NCBI RefSeq assembly: GCF_004681185.1
Contig: NZ_SRIF01000006.1
Coordinates: forward strand, 62,001-126,000
DNA length: 64,000 bases
Direction: 5' to 3'
Source of the DNA: Haloarcula amylovorans
GTDB taxonomy: Archaea; Halobacteriota; Halobacteria; Halobacteriales; Haloarculaceae
In this document: piece after piece, positions 16,862 through 25,574 of the stretch
Layout: every line of letters starts with the position of its first letter
How positions within the stretch are numbered: position 1 is the first letter of the stretch
Made by a program: the position numbers and the translations under genes
Notes under the pieces: model-generated
The model's database searches: none
What the model saw: the letters and a program-made list of their open reading frames with translations, nothing else
What the model was told of the DNA's origin: nothing

Positions 16862-17163
16862 CTGCCAACAAGGAGAGAGACGACACCGCGAACAGCACTA
16901 TGACGGAACCAACACAGAGCATGAGCTACGAGATTGGCGAGACCGAGCCGCCGAGTATCGCTGTTGTAAAGGCGGTTGCTGCGATGACTGGTGAGGACGT
17001 GCGCGACCTTGAGCCGCTATATGAGGTACTGAATCCAGTCCATCTCGATGGAATGTTTGACGATGTGGATGGGGGGGCACATTCCCACGCCGAAGTCTCG
17101 CTGCAGTTCAACGGGTGTACGGTTACCGTGACTGCTGGGTCGGTCCAGGTTCAACGGTGTTAG
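16858..17163 (+). CDS. HalOD1 (halobacterial output domain 1) protein
   Basis: A 101-residue protein. After a ~22-residue polar leader, the HalOD1 domain reads YEIGETEPPSIAVVKAVAAM, VRDLEPLYEVLNPVHLDGMF and FNGCTVTVTAGSVQVQ, the typical family layout. HalOD1 domains act as outputs in haloarchaeal signalling, exact role unknown. The start overlaps the preceding regulator's stop (ATGA), and the stop at 17163 meets a decayed duplicate on the other strand. A second HalOD1 protein is at 40570-40884. Confidence 0.85.
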   Translation: MTANKERDDTANSTMTEPTQSMSYEIGETEPPSIAVVKAVAAMTGEDVRDLEPLYEVLNPVHLDGMFDDVDGGAHSHAEVSLQFNGCTVTVTAGSVQVQRC

Positions 17164-17432
17164 TAATGATGGGAGCGTGTTTGGACCGAGTAGCCTAACC
17201 AAACGTCTACCGTAGCGAGGCGAGCGATGAGAGAAGAGACGTGGCCAACTTGCTCTTCCCACTCATCCGGTGTCTCGGCGGATTCGGTCGGCTGGTCGTC
17301 CGTGGTTGCTGCCTCAAGGTTGTCGAGAAGGATTTCGAGGTGATCGACTGCTTGGTCGTAGGTCGTGGCCGCCGACTCATCCAACGACGTTCTGTCCACT
17401 TCTTGGAGTGCCGCAAGTGCCGCTTCGACGTG
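17160..17432 (-). pseudogene. Decayed duplicate of the DUF6788-like gene
   Basis: Nearly identical to residues 6-70 of the gene at 3781-4143: VEAALAALQEVDRTSLDESA, TTYDQAVDHLEILLDNLEAA, then TTDDQPTESAETPDEWEEQ. After that it loses the linker and the whole C-terminal YYYLQW module and runs on in unrelated sequence to a stop at 17160. The N-terminal codons are replaced by another small gene's sequence at ~17432. Confidence 0.8.
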
Positions 17433-17491
17433 GGTGGTACATCCAGACTGAATTGCTCCCCGCCCGTGTCAAACATGCTTCCGTCAGTCAT
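17433..17491 (-). pseudogene. Truncated start of a small gene
   Basis: An ATG at 17491 reads MTDGSMFDTGGEQFSLDV and then runs, out of frame, into the duplicated DUF6788-like segment at ~17432. It follows the stop of the 64-codon gene by a few bases, so it is probably the 5' stump of the second gene of a pair. Family not recognised. Confidence 0.4.
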
Positions 17492-17495
17492 CACC

Positions 17496-17690
17496 CTACA
17501 TCGACGATTCGAGTAGGTCAGATTCCTCTTCAAGCAGGTCCCATACGTCGTGGGTTTCTGCAAGCGAATCAATGTCCTGCAATCGCTCTCTCAATTGGTC
17601 TGCTTCTTCAGGGCCTAATGAACCGTCTATGACCGCCTGTTGAATCGTATCTGCCAGCAGCCCGAGTTGATAGTCGAGGCTACTAACCAT
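17496..17690 (-). CDS. Small acidic helical protein (64 aa), unknown
   Basis: MVSSLDYQLGLLADTIQQAV followed by SLGPEEADQLRERLQDIDSL and a Glu-rich end. Entirely helical in appearance, acidic, no membrane segment. Size and position before a second tiny gene that has been cut off resemble an antitoxin-toxin pair, but I see no diagnostic motif. It reads divergently from 17691 onward, where AT-rich DNA could hold its promoter. Confidence 0.5.
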   Translation of the reverse strand: MVSSLDYQLGLLADTIQQAVIDGSLGPEEADQLRERLQDIDSLAETHDVWDLLEEESDLLESSM

Positions 17691-18181
17691 CTCTTATCTG
17701 GTTATCTGGCGACCTGGGAAGAAGTGATGCATGCATCCTATCGTCCAGCCAACAGAGTCAGTTACGACAGTTCTATTTATTATCCTTTTCGAGTGAAAAT
17801 TGCGAATTTTAAATCAAGTAGCGGTGCTTTCTTCCTGAATTCGATTACTCAGTCAACAAAAGATGTCGATACTGTGAAGTAATCCACACGTTAGCTGTAT
17901 CTGAGTTTAGATTATGCGACTGAGGGGGATAAGAGAGGCGCCCATCCTCGTTGCTGGAACCCGCGTGAAATGCAAGCCCAGAGTTATTACGTTGATTGTG
18001 GTGCTACGACCAACGTGGCTCTGTTGGGACCGTTGTCGATGGCAGGTTTCAGCAGGTGTGCTGTCTCGGGGTGCATATCCCTCCCCACGAAATGTTCAGC
18101 TGAAGAGAGATAATTGTCTATAAATCTTGAATAATAGTTGACAATAGCAAGCACGTGTCTTACCACCATCACAAACGAAGC
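17691..18181. other. Intergenic, partly AT-rich, no gene recognised
   Basis: Contains AT-rich DNA (17770-17900) with no coding signal and short frames at 17914-18172 that I could not link to any family. The last 60 bp should contain the promoter of the exported protein gene. Confidence 0.45.
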
Positions 18182-18805
18182 ATGTCTGTAGCTATGAGAG
18201 AGACAACGTCACCGACCGAAGGAAACGAACTGTTCAATCTCGACAGCGACTCGCGCCGGTCGTTCCTGAAGAAGGGTGCGTTGGCATCGAGTGCGCTTGC
18301 TCTAGGCGTGTCCGGAACCGCAGCTGCCCAAGAAACCGACGGTGGTGTCGGCGACCTCGACGACAACTGGAAGGCATTGACGTTCATCGACAACTTCCAC
18401 CCCAACGCCCGGTTTACGTTTGTCTCGGGGGTCGTCGAATGGACCCCTAACTATGGAGATGTCCAAGATAGCTACTTTTCGGACTACAACACGTATATGA
18501 TCCGGTGGCTGAACACCGACAACGTCGTCCCACTGTTCGTTGCTCAAGACGCAAACATCGGCGAATACGACGCCGATCTTGGGTTTATTCCCGATGCCGA
18601 CGACGACCAGAACCAGCCCCAATTGTTCGAGATGAACCGCGAGTGGACTCCCTTCGGTGACAATGAGCGGCTCATCACTGTCAACGCGAGCCCCGTGAGC
18701 GAAGAAGATGAAGATGAGATTCTCGATAACGACGACTGGTGGCAAGAGACTCAGAACAGCGGTACGACGCCAACCGAAACAACGCCTACCGGCAACGGGA
18801 ACTAA
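18182..18805 (+). CDS. Tat-exported protein of unknown function
   Basis: About 207 residues. The N-terminus carries a twin-arginine signal, DSRRSFLKKGALASSALALG, with a likely cleavage after VSGTAAA. The mature part is acidic and aromatic-rich (WTPNYGDVQDSYFSDYNTYM, IRWLNTDNVVPLFVAQDANIG) and ends in a Thr/Pro/Asn tail (TTPTETTPTGNGN), often a flexible or glycosylated end in surface proteins. No lipobox and no C-terminal anchor, so it is probably secreted in folded form. Starts at 18182 and 18194 are both plausible; the 18155 GTG adds only a His-rich stretch. Function not recognised. Confidence 0.75.
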   Translation: MSVAMRETTSPTEGNELFNLDSDSRRSFLKKGALASSALALGVSGTAAAQETDGGVGDLDDNWKALTFIDNFHPNARFTFVSGVVEWTPNYGDVQDSYFSDYNTYMIRWLNTDNVVPLFVAQDANIGEYDADLGFIPDADDDQNQPQLFEMNREWTPFGDNERLITVNASPVSEEDEDEILDNDDWWQETQNSGTTPTETTPTGNGN

Positions 18806-18848
18806 GAGAGCGCCACCCCCCGAGAGCCTGTTTTATTTTCGACGCTAG

Positions 18849-19412
18849 GCACTCCGCGAGTGGATCAGCCAGTTTGGTATTTTCGCGCCACTCGTCTTTG
18901 TCCTCATCCAAGCCCTGCAAGTCATCATCGCTCCGATACCTGGTCAAATCGTCGCACTCGTCGCTGGATATCTGTTCGGCCCGGTCGCGGGAACTGTATA
19001 CAGTCTTACCGGTGTGTTGCTGGGAAGTACAGTTGCGTTTAGTCTTGCCAAGCGATTTGGGCGACCGATGGTCGAACGCCTGCTTCACGAGGATGTGGTA
19101 ACCCGCTTTGATGGGTTCGTCGACCGGGTTGGCATCCCGGGGCTGTTAGCATTCGTTCTCATTCCGGGACTCCCGGACGACGCGATTTGTTTTCTGAGTG
19201 GCCTCACGACGTGGCGACTCCGAACATTCCTCGCTGTAATTATTGTCGGTCGCCTTCCGGCATATGTTATCACCGTCTACGCCGGCGGGGAGTTGGCCAA
19301 TGGGCAGGTCATCTCGGCATTAGCGCTGATCGGCGCTGTCATCCTCTTTTCTGTGATCGGCTACCAGAAGCAGGATGCGATCCGAGAACTGATTCAACAG
19401 GGTGGGTCCTGA
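18849..19412 (+). pseudogene. 5'-truncated TVP38/TMEM64 (DedA/SNARE-associated) membrane protein
   Basis: The frame reads ALREWISQFGIFAPLVFVLI, then APIPGQIVALVAGYLFGPVA, LLGSTVAFSLAKRFGRPMVE and IPGLPDDAICFLSGL, the core of the TVP38/VTT family. A TAG at 18846 lies immediately before it and no in-frame ATG occurs until 19014, inside the core. About 30-40 N-terminal residues, including the first membrane helix, appear lost where the DNA joins the Tat-protein 3' region. A start at a GTG near 19008 would give a non-functional fragment. Confidence 0.7.
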
Positions 19413-19991
19413 GTTCGCGCTCGATTGCAGCCATCAGGAATCCTCGTCGGACTGATGGTCGTACCTCCTTCCCTCAGCTGAGCATTAGTATTCTCCACTT
19501 GACAAACGAACGCGATATAGTTAGCATGCACACACGTTTTCTTAGCTTGGAGAGGCACCAACCGAATCTATGGCTGAATTTTGTGAGTCCAGTAATCGCC
19601 CCGTTTTCATCGAATTTCGCCTTTTGTGCCACGCGATATTCACCGACGGATTCCGATTAGCGTGGTCTTGCAACACCTCACATTTGTCGTTCGTACACCA
19701 GAATCACGGTTGGGGACTCTTACATCCGTCACGGATGCACCAGCCGTTACTTATTTCAGGGGGTTTTTAGAACTTCATCTGCCAAATAGGTGTCTTTGAC
19801 ACCCTATTCGTAACGCTCACGGATACCGCACCCACTGAGACGGAGTCCAACGAGAGATTCGAATACCGGTGTGTATCGTCCATCAGTGTCGGTTCCGTGC
19901 CGATTCTCTCCTCAGAATGTGCTCGTCATGCGGTTCAAGTGAGATGTCGAGAGAGACAGTAGTGTTTTCGGTCCCGCTACCGTACTCCCGG
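19413..19991. other. Intergenic with a small remnant of the 231-bp block
   Basis: No gene seen in 19413-19870. At 19886-19940 GGTTCCGTGCCGATTCTCTC, then CTCAGAATGTGCTCGTCA, matches the right part of the 231-bp block (compare 41408-41446). The frame upstream of 19992 is therefore remnant, not coding. Confidence 0.5.
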
Positions 19992-20633
19992 ATGATGAGT
20001 CTGCTATCGCAGGCGATGACATACTATCCATACGTCTTCCACCCGATCACGGTACTCGGCGTAGGTATCTTGGTACTGATCCACCACGAGTGGACGCGAC
20101 AGGACGGAGACCAATCAGTGCTCTGGCGCCGCGTAGGTGGATTCCTCGGGGTGGGCCTACTTGCGCTCATCCCGACAGTAGCGTACTTCGGCATTACGGG
20201 AGCGAATCCAATCCAGTCCACAATGGGGAATAGCTGGCGGATGGACGCGCTGGTCGCGGTTGGCTTGTTCATCGCTGGCGTCGGTATGTGGTATCTGTGG
20301 CGCCACTTCGACTGGGGACAGCTCATCCCTGGGGCGATGGTGGTTCTCATCGCCGTGACAATACCGTACATCGCGCTCTCGCCGTTCTGGAACGTCTCGG
20401 GACACGTTATCATCTCGCTCATGCCGGCGCTCTATCTGGCCCTTGTCGACCGGAAATTCTGGCCCTTCCTTGCAATCCCGATTGTGATGGTCTACAACCG
20501 CATCTTCCTAGACGCCCACACATGGGCACAGTCGATTGGTGGGTTTGTTATCGCCGCAGCCATCATCCTTGGTCTCTATTGGTTGCAGACTGACGGATCG
20601 CTCCGATCGGAGCCTGAGTCGACTACGCTTTGA
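19992..20633 (+). CDS. Integral membrane protein with PAP2-like motifs
   Basis: About 213 residues and six hydrophobic segments. NVSGHVIISLMPALYLAL near residues 135-152 resembles the SGH motif, and VYNRIFLDAHTWAQSIGG near residues 165-185 resembles the R-x5-H-x3(D/Q)-x3-G motif of PAP2 phosphatases. The N-terminal KxxxxxxRP motif is not evident, so activity is uncertain. PAP2 proteins remove phosphate from lipid carriers such as polyprenyl or dolichyl diphosphates. I start at the ATG at 19992 because upstream codons derive from repeat DNA. It ends 43 bp before a solo tnpB-element end. Confidence 0.65.
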   Translation: MMSLLSQAMTYYPYVFHPITVLGVGILVLIHHEWTRQDGDQSVLWRRVGGFLGVGLLALIPTVAYFGITGANPIQSTMGNSWRMDALVAVGLFIAGVGMWYLWRHFDWGQLIPGAMVVLIAVTIPYIALSPFWNVSGHVIISLMPALYLALVDRKFWPFLAIPIVMVYNRIFLDAHTWAQSIGGFVIAAAIILGLYWLQTDGSLRSEPESTTL

Positions 20634-20676
20634 ACGCTTGGCACATGGGAACGATCGAATGTTCCTAATAACTTAT

Positions 20677-20757
20677 CAACTCGAGAGAGCAGGGAGACTG
20701 CAACCCCTAATATCCCACCGCTTGGGAGTCTTCCGGCTTTAGCCGGCGGAGGATATC
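20677..20757 (+). ncRNA. Solo tnpB-element right end (omega-RNA-like)
   Basis: Begins with the last codons of tnpB (AACTCGAGAGAGCAGGGAG onward, reading NSREQGDCNP-stop), then CCCACCGCTTGGG, CCGGCTTTAGCCGG and GGCGGAGGATATC. It is nearly identical to 8318-8398 although the rest of the element is missing. The sequence after 20757 (ACTGGACTGCC) would be the guide if transcribed. Confidence 0.6.
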
Positions 20758-20804
20758 ACTGGACTGCCCAGCTGCAATATACCCTTCTACATGGGTAGCG
20801 ATTA

Positions 20805-20947
20805 GAGAACGTCCGACCTGATTTCGGCGCCCTGGTCTGTGAGTGTGACGACATTCTGCTCACTGTCGAATGTAACGAGTCCTGCCTCCTGCAACAGTGG
20901 AAGATGGTTGTGATACAGCACAATAGCGATGTCTTCACGTGGACGGC
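20805..20947 (-). pseudogene. C-terminal fragment of a DUF7344-type HTH regulator
   Basis: The minus strand reads DIAIVLYHNHLPLLQEAGLV, then TFDSEQNVVTLTDQGAEI and ends RSDVL-stop. This is the end of a winged helix like that in the regulator at 16010-16861 (HHSRLPRLAEAGLIEYD). The 5' part is removed by the IS6-type element at 20948. Confidence 0.65.
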
Positions 20948-21677
20948 ACTGTCTAGTTCAGCACCTCGGCGGGTGTTTTGCCGTTAAGCGCTTGATTTGG
21001 CCGTTGCTGGTTGTAATAGCGTTTGAACTGCTGACACCACTCGGTGACGGCCGGCCGACTGCCCACCCAACACGTATGAAAGCGGCCAGTTCGCTGTTTG
21101 AGGGTGTGAAACCACTTTTCGATGTGGTTTCGGTCGCTGTATTCGACCCGACCGCTTAACTCTAATCGTGAGAGGGTAGTCCGATAGCCATAGCCATCGA
21201 CCAAGAAGTCTGTCTCGGAGATATCGTACTTCTCGGTGAGCCGATGCAGAAATGCGGCCGCCGGATTGGTGCCGTGGCGGCTGAAAACATCGATATCTAG
21301 CAGATATAACGAATCGAGATCGACTGCCGCATACAGCCAATACCATTCGGTGCCGATCTGGACAGCGGTCTCGTCGACCGCGACGGCTTCGCCGTCGGCG
21401 GGTCCGCGTCACTGTCGGCCAGCCGATGAACCCACTGCCAAACTGCGCCGTGAGAACGTTGGACACCCAGAATATCTAAGATTGCGACCGTCTCCCTGAT
21501 CGACAGCCCCGCCGTGTGGAGACGCACCTCAAATCGCCGGACGGGTGTCGGGGTGCGCTCATTCTCCCAAATGTCTTGGCTGTCCACATCTAATGTCTCC
21601 CTGAGCAGGTCTGCGAGTTGCATGAGCACTTCTCGCTACGACCTGCTCGCTTCTCAAACTCCCTCAACTAGACAGTG
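20948..21677 (-). mobile_element. IS6-family insertion sequence, decayed
   Basis: Bounded by 12-bp inverted repeats CACTGTCTAGTT (20948-20959) and AACTAGACAGTG (21666-21677), 730 bp in all, a normal haloarchaeal IS6 size. Flanking 8-mers (GTGGACGG, ACTCCTTA) do not match, so there is no target duplication and adjacent DNA was probably deleted. Confidence 0.85.
20953..21623 (-). pseudogene. IS6-family transposase, frameshifted
   Basis: Two frames make one DDE transposase. The first reads MQLADLLRETLDVDSQDIWE, then FEVRLHTAGLSIRETVAILD and WQWVHRLADSDADPPTA. After a one-base slip near 21400 the second reads VAVDETAVQIGTEWYWLYAA and FLVDGYGYRTTLSRL, then NHIEKWFHTLKQRTGRFH and ends NGKTPAEVLN. 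Asp, Asp and Glu of the catalytic triad are all visible, but split between frames, so the enzyme is inactive unless the shift is an artefact. Confidence 0.8.
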
Positions 21678-21845
21678 ACTCCTTAGCGCACCTCGTGTTA
21701 CACACACACATTCCATTATACCTCGTGAGGTTTACGCTGATACACAATACTCTCAACATCACTGTCGGGAGAGAATCGAAGTTCCCGGCGTCGGCGCTAC
21801 TATATTCACCGGAAAGGTAGTGTCGGTAAAAGGAGTCCATCTGTA

Positions 21846-23018
21846 TCAGTAGTCAAGCGAGAACAGGGTGTTGCCAGCAATGAGACAGCAGACGATCGTG
21901 AGGAGGGCGACAAGGAAGTTTAGCGAGACAATCCACCCGTACTGATCCGCAAGGAATCCGACGACGATTGACCCAGCTGCGGCCACGACCATGTAGACCG
22001 TTCGAAATAACCCGAATCCAAAGCTGCGTTCACCTTCGTTCAGGTGATCCATAAACCGGGGGAATACGGCTGCTCCCCACCCCATTCCTAACCCAAGGAA
22101 TACAATACCGACAGCGGATTGTGCGATACTTGCACTATAGAGAAGGAGCCCGATACCAGTGATACTGGTCACCATACAAATCGAAATCGCGATGTCGCGA
22201 CCGAACCGGTCTGCAATTATTCCCACACCGATCTGGAGAATACCCTGAACGACGAAGTATACTGCGAATAGCGTGCCTGCAAGCGTCTGGGAATAGCCGT
22301 GGTATTGTACAAAGAACGCGGGGAGAAATGATGCGAGTCCCTGCCAAGAGAATTCCACGATAATAGCGATGATGCCAGTAAAGAGAACCCCTGGCCGAGT
22401 GAGGACATCAACTATCTCGGCCCGGTCAACTTGTTTGCGCATCGGCTGATTGGGTTGGCGAGGTCCAGAGGGACGGATACCGATCGCAATCAGCGCGGCA
22501 ATCGGAAGTGCGACGAGTGCACCAAGTGAAACCGCAGGACGCCATCCAAACCTGACAGCGACCCACGACACAGTGATAGGGGCCAATAGCCCTGCAAGTG
22601 GTGCACCGGAGTTGTGTATCCCGATAGCGGTCCCAATGCCGTCGTAAATTCTCGTAAGAAGTGCGGTCCCAACGCTGTAATGGAACCCGGCGACAGCTCC
22701 CAACAAAATTGCCCCTAGAACAAAGACACCGAAGCTGGGAGCAGCGACAATAACTAATGCCGTAAGTCCGGTTCCACCGACCGAGACAAGGATAAGGAGT
22801 CGGTCACCAAATCGGTCAGCAAGAATGCCGCTCGGGAATTGTGTAAGTGCGTACGCTAGCCACATCCCAGTTAATGCCACACCAATTAGCGTATTTGATG
22901 TGTGGAACTCGGTTGCAATATCAGGGACAACCGGGCTGAGCGCAAGCCGACCGAATACTGTGACAAACAGAGCGAGTGTACAGAGACTCAACACTGTCGT
23001 TCGATACTGCCAACGCAT
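21846..23018 (-). CDS. Major facilitator superfamily transporter
   Basis: A 390-residue, 12-helix MFS protein. The loop 2-3 motif reads GILADRFGDRLLIL, and the equivalent in the second half reads GIIADRFGRDIAIS. The N-terminus (LALSPVVPDIATEFHTSNTL) resembles drug or metabolite exporters of the MFS-1 group. The substrate is not predictable. It is transcribed in the same direction as the sugar operon to its right and begins 92 bp after the DUF624 gene, so it may be the last operon gene or have its own promoter. Confidence 0.85.
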   Translation of the reverse strand: MRWQYRTTVLSLCTLALFVTVFGRLALSPVVPDIATEFHTSNTLIGVALTGMWLAYALTQFPSGILADRFGDRLLILVSVGGTGLTALVIVAAPSFGVFVLGAILLGAVAGFHYSVGTALLTRIYDGIGTAIGIHNSGAPLAGLLAPITVSWVAVRFGWRPAVSLGALVALPIAALIAIGIRPSGPRQPNQPMRKQVDRAEIVDVLTRPGVLFTGIIAIIVEFSWQGLASFLPAFFVQYHGYSQTLAGTLFAVYFVVQGILQIGVGIIADRFGRDIAISICMVTSITGIGLLLYSASIAQSAVGIVFLGLGMGWGAAVFPRFMDHLNEGERSFGFGLFRTVYMVVAAAGSIVVGFLADQYGWIVSLNFLVALLTIVCCLIAGNTLFSLDY

Positions 23019-23110
23019 TCTACTACCTCCTAGCCTCGATTGTTACCATGGTAGGTACAGTCATGTTAGTCGGGTGCGCTTCGGTCTGTAGTGGCAGAGA
23101 TAAGGAGAGA

Positions 23111-23779
23111 TTAGAGGATAGCGGTCCGAACAGTGGTACTTGACGCCGGTGTCTGTGCTTCGACAGATTCGACAATGCTCACCTGTAGGGAAAAGGCGAT
23201 ACCCGCAAACAGTAGGACAAACGCAATTGTTAGCACAGCAGTCAGCACGAAGATGATAACGGTCAGCAGACCCATCGTCAACGCAGGCGTAGGATGTTTC
23301 ACCAACCAGCCGATTCCGAATCGGAGTGCCGTGATTGGATCCTCGCCTCGGGCGAGTTTCACGTATGTCGGCATTAGTGCAAGCGCGAGGTACAGAGCGA
23401 CGTAGGCAGCGACAAGGGCAACAGCCTCGCCAATCAGTGAACCCTGTTGCAGCGCTGTCACACCGTAGGTAGCTGCGACAAAACCGAACGCCACGGGGAC
23501 ACCGCTGAACACGACGCTCGCCACGCCATTCTGGCGGAGGACTGCGCGGATGTGGCTGCGATTAATGTGGTTCCGGTCGCTGCGAAGGTCTTGGATCGCA
23601 GTGTAGGCAGCCAATGTCGCTGGACCGATAGTCAGTATTGGCAGTGAAGCGAGGAACCACGCCAAACTGATGAGTGCGAGCTGGAGGCCATTATGGTAGA
23701 TGAATCCGGGCACGTCGGCGAGTGCGTGGCGGAACGCCACTTGATCGGTTTCTTCTGGTGTGGTCTTCTCTCTGGGCAT
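23111..23779 (-). CDS. DUF624 (YesL-like) membrane protein
   Basis: About 222 residues with five or six hydrophobic helices. It shows the DUF624 pattern ALISLAWFLASLPILTIGPA, then TLAAYTAIQDLRS near the N-terminus, and FGIGWLVKHPTPALTMGLL later. DUF624/YesL genes commonly accompany CUT1 sugar ABC importers and polysaccharide utilisation genes; their exact role is unproven. I place the start at 23779 (MPREKTTPEE), 4 bp after the malG-like permease stop; the frame reaches 11 codons farther but would overlap that gene. It is the last gene with an obvious link to the transporter. Confidence 0.8.
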   Translation of the reverse strand: MPREKTTPEETDQVAFRHALADVPGFIYHNGLQLALISLAWFLASLPILTIGPATLAAYTAIQDLRSDRNHINRSHIRAVLRQNGVASVVFSGVPVAFGFVAATYGVTALQQGSLIGEAVALVAAYVALYLALALMPTYVKLARGEDPITALRFGIGWLVKHPTPALTMGLLTVIIFVLTAVLTIAFVLLFAGIAFSLQVSIVESVEAQTPASSTTVRTAIL

Positions 23780-23783
23780 GATG

Positions 23784-24653
23784 TCATCCCGTTCCGGCCT
23801 GCATCTGGACACTCGAAATAAGCTTATCTTGGAACAATAGGAAGACGATGAACAGTGGCATCGAGGCTAACGCTAGTGACGTCATGATAACGTTCGGTGC
23901 GAGCGCATTCACGTCCCGCAACGTCACGACGCCAATGGGGAGCGTGTAGAGCATGTCATCGTTCAAGACGATGAGCGGCCAGAGGAACTGGTTCCAACTC
24001 CAGATGAAGATGAACAGGCCAAGTGCCGTCATGATGGGTGCAGACAGTGGTAGGATAATGCGTGCATAGATTCGTAGCGACGAGAAGCCGTCGAGCCGCG
24101 CCGCTTCCTCCAGTTCTTCGGGGATGTCTCGGAAGAACTGGACCAATAAGAACACGCCAAGCGGGCCAGCCGCAAACGGCAGGATGATGGCCCAGTAGGA
24201 GTTCATCAGGCCGAAGTTATTAATGAGCGTGTACAGCGGGATGAAATTAACATAACCTGGAATCATGAAGCTCGCCATAATAATGCCGAGAATCAGCCCT
24301 CGGCCGGGCCATTCCAGTCGGGTGATGGAGAACGCAATCATTGAGTCAACCACGAGTACAATAGCGGTCGTTATACTCGCGATCAGGAACGTGTTGAGCG
24401 TCCAGCGGTAGATTATCGGTTCCTCCAGCAGATAGCGCTGCCAGACCGCAAAGGTAACTTCCGGCGGAACCCAGTGGAATCCGCCCTGCGAGAGAACGCT
24501 TAATGGCGTTACAGACAGCTGGAACATCCGCCAGTACGGAACGAAGAAGACTACAGCGAGGCCGTACATCACTGCATAGATCGCGATACGGTGCAGTGTG
24601 TCACGGTCAGTAAAGCGATCCGTCAGTGACTGGGAGGCATCCGCGTTACTCAT
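23784..24653 (-). CDS. Sugar ABC transporter permease, MalG type
   Basis: A 289-residue inner permease of the CUT1 family with six helices and the EAA loop EELEEAARLDGFSSLRIYARIILP near residues 185-208 (shown here only as the consensus EAAxxDG). It pairs with the MalF-like protein to form the channel, with the MalK-like ATPase binding the EAA loops. Its start overlaps the end of the MalF-like gene by 8 bases, indicating translational coupling. Upstream genes in the same operon encode the binding protein, the ATPase and a GH32 hydrolase, so the cargo is probably a fructose-containing saccharide. Confidence 0.9.
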   Translation of the reverse strand: MSNADASQSLTDRFTDRDTLHRIAIYAVMYGLAVVFFVPYWRMFQLSVTPLSVLSQGGFHWVPPEVTFAVWQRYLLEEPIIYRWTLNTFLIASITTAIVLVVDSMIAFSITRLEWPGRGLILGIIMASFMIPGYVNFIPLYTLINNFGLMNSYWAIILPFAAGPLGVFLLVQFFRDIPEELEEAARLDGFSSLRIYARIILPLSAPIMTALGLFIFIWSWNQFLWPLIVLNDDMLYTLPIGVVTLRDVNALAPNVIMTSLALASMPLFIVFLLFQDKLISSVQMQAGTG

Positions 24654-25569
24654 CGTTGGTCCCCACGAGTACGTAGTTCAGAGCGGACACGCCGATCAAT
24701 ATCAGTAGTAGCGTATAGCCGACTGCCGACCCAAACCCGAGTTCTCGCGTCTGGAACCCGAGTTGGTAAAGGTAGTAGACGAGCGTTTCTGTGCTTCCGA
24801 CCGGGCCACCTTTTGTCATCAGGTAAGGTTGTCCGAACACCTGAAACTGGAATATTGTCGACGCGATAACAACGAACAGTAATGCGTTCTTCATATGTGG
24901 AAGCGTAACGTCTCGGAACATTCGCCACGGGCCAGCCCCGTCGAGGCGCGCAGCTTCATAGAGACGTTCTGGGACATTTTGACGGGCAGCGAGCAAAACG
25001 GCGAAATAGAATCCAGCTTGCCACCACACAGTCGTAATGACGATGGTGGGCATGGCCCAGAACTGTGAGTTCAACGGCGATCCCTCGAATAGCCAGCCGA
25101 AATACTGTGTCCCGACGCCACCCTGAGAGAACATCTGTGCCCAAACGAGACCCACAACGGAGACGGTCAGCACATACGGGCTAAAGTAGATGAACTGTAG
25201 GATACGGCTGCCTTTGAGTTCCTTGTTCAAGCCGAGTGCAAGCACGAGGCTAACGCCAACGATGAGTGGTACAGTCAATACCACGAACTCCAGCGTATTC
25301 CAGAGCGCGTTCCAGAACGCGGGATCTTCTAGGAGTCGAGCGTAGTTATCTAAACCGACAAAAGTGGATTGAGACGGTTCAAGGAAGTTCCACTCGTGAA
25401 GACTCATGTACAGCCCCTTCAACAGGGGGTACAGCAGGAACATCGTGAACAACACAAGGTAGGGGGCTGCGAACAATACCCCCGTTATCAGTTCCCGTGT
25501 CGATCGGTCGAACAGTCGCTCTAATCGGCTTGCGGTCCGGGCGTCAGTTGTCGCTTCAACGTTGCTCAT
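24646..25569 (-). CDS. Sugar ABC transporter permease, MalF type
   Basis: A 307-residue permease with six helices, starting after a soluble N-terminus (RLERLFDRSTRELIT). Family features include the first helix run PYLVLFTMFLLYPLLKGLY, SLHEWNFL and the EAA loop RLYEAARLDGAGPWRMFRDV. It lies 5 bp after the binding-protein gene and overlaps the MalG-type gene by 8 bp. Together these form the membrane channel of a CUT1 importer. Confidence 0.9.
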   Translation of the reverse strand: MSNVEATTDARTASRLERLFDRSTRELITGVLFAAPYLVLFTMFLLYPLLKGLYMSLHEWNFLEPSQSTFVGLDNYARLLEDPAFWNALWNTLEFVVLTVPLIVGVSLVLALGLNKELKGSRILQFIYFSPYVLTVSVVGLVWAQMFSQGGVGTQYFGWLFEGSPLNSQFWAMPTIVITTVWWQAGFYFAVLLAARQNVPERLYEAARLDGAGPWRMFRDVTLPHMKNALLFVVIASTIFQFQVFGQPYLMTKGGPVGSTETLVYYLYQLGFQTRELGFGSAVGYTLLLILIGVSALNYVLVGTNDE

Positions 25570-25574
25570 GGGTA

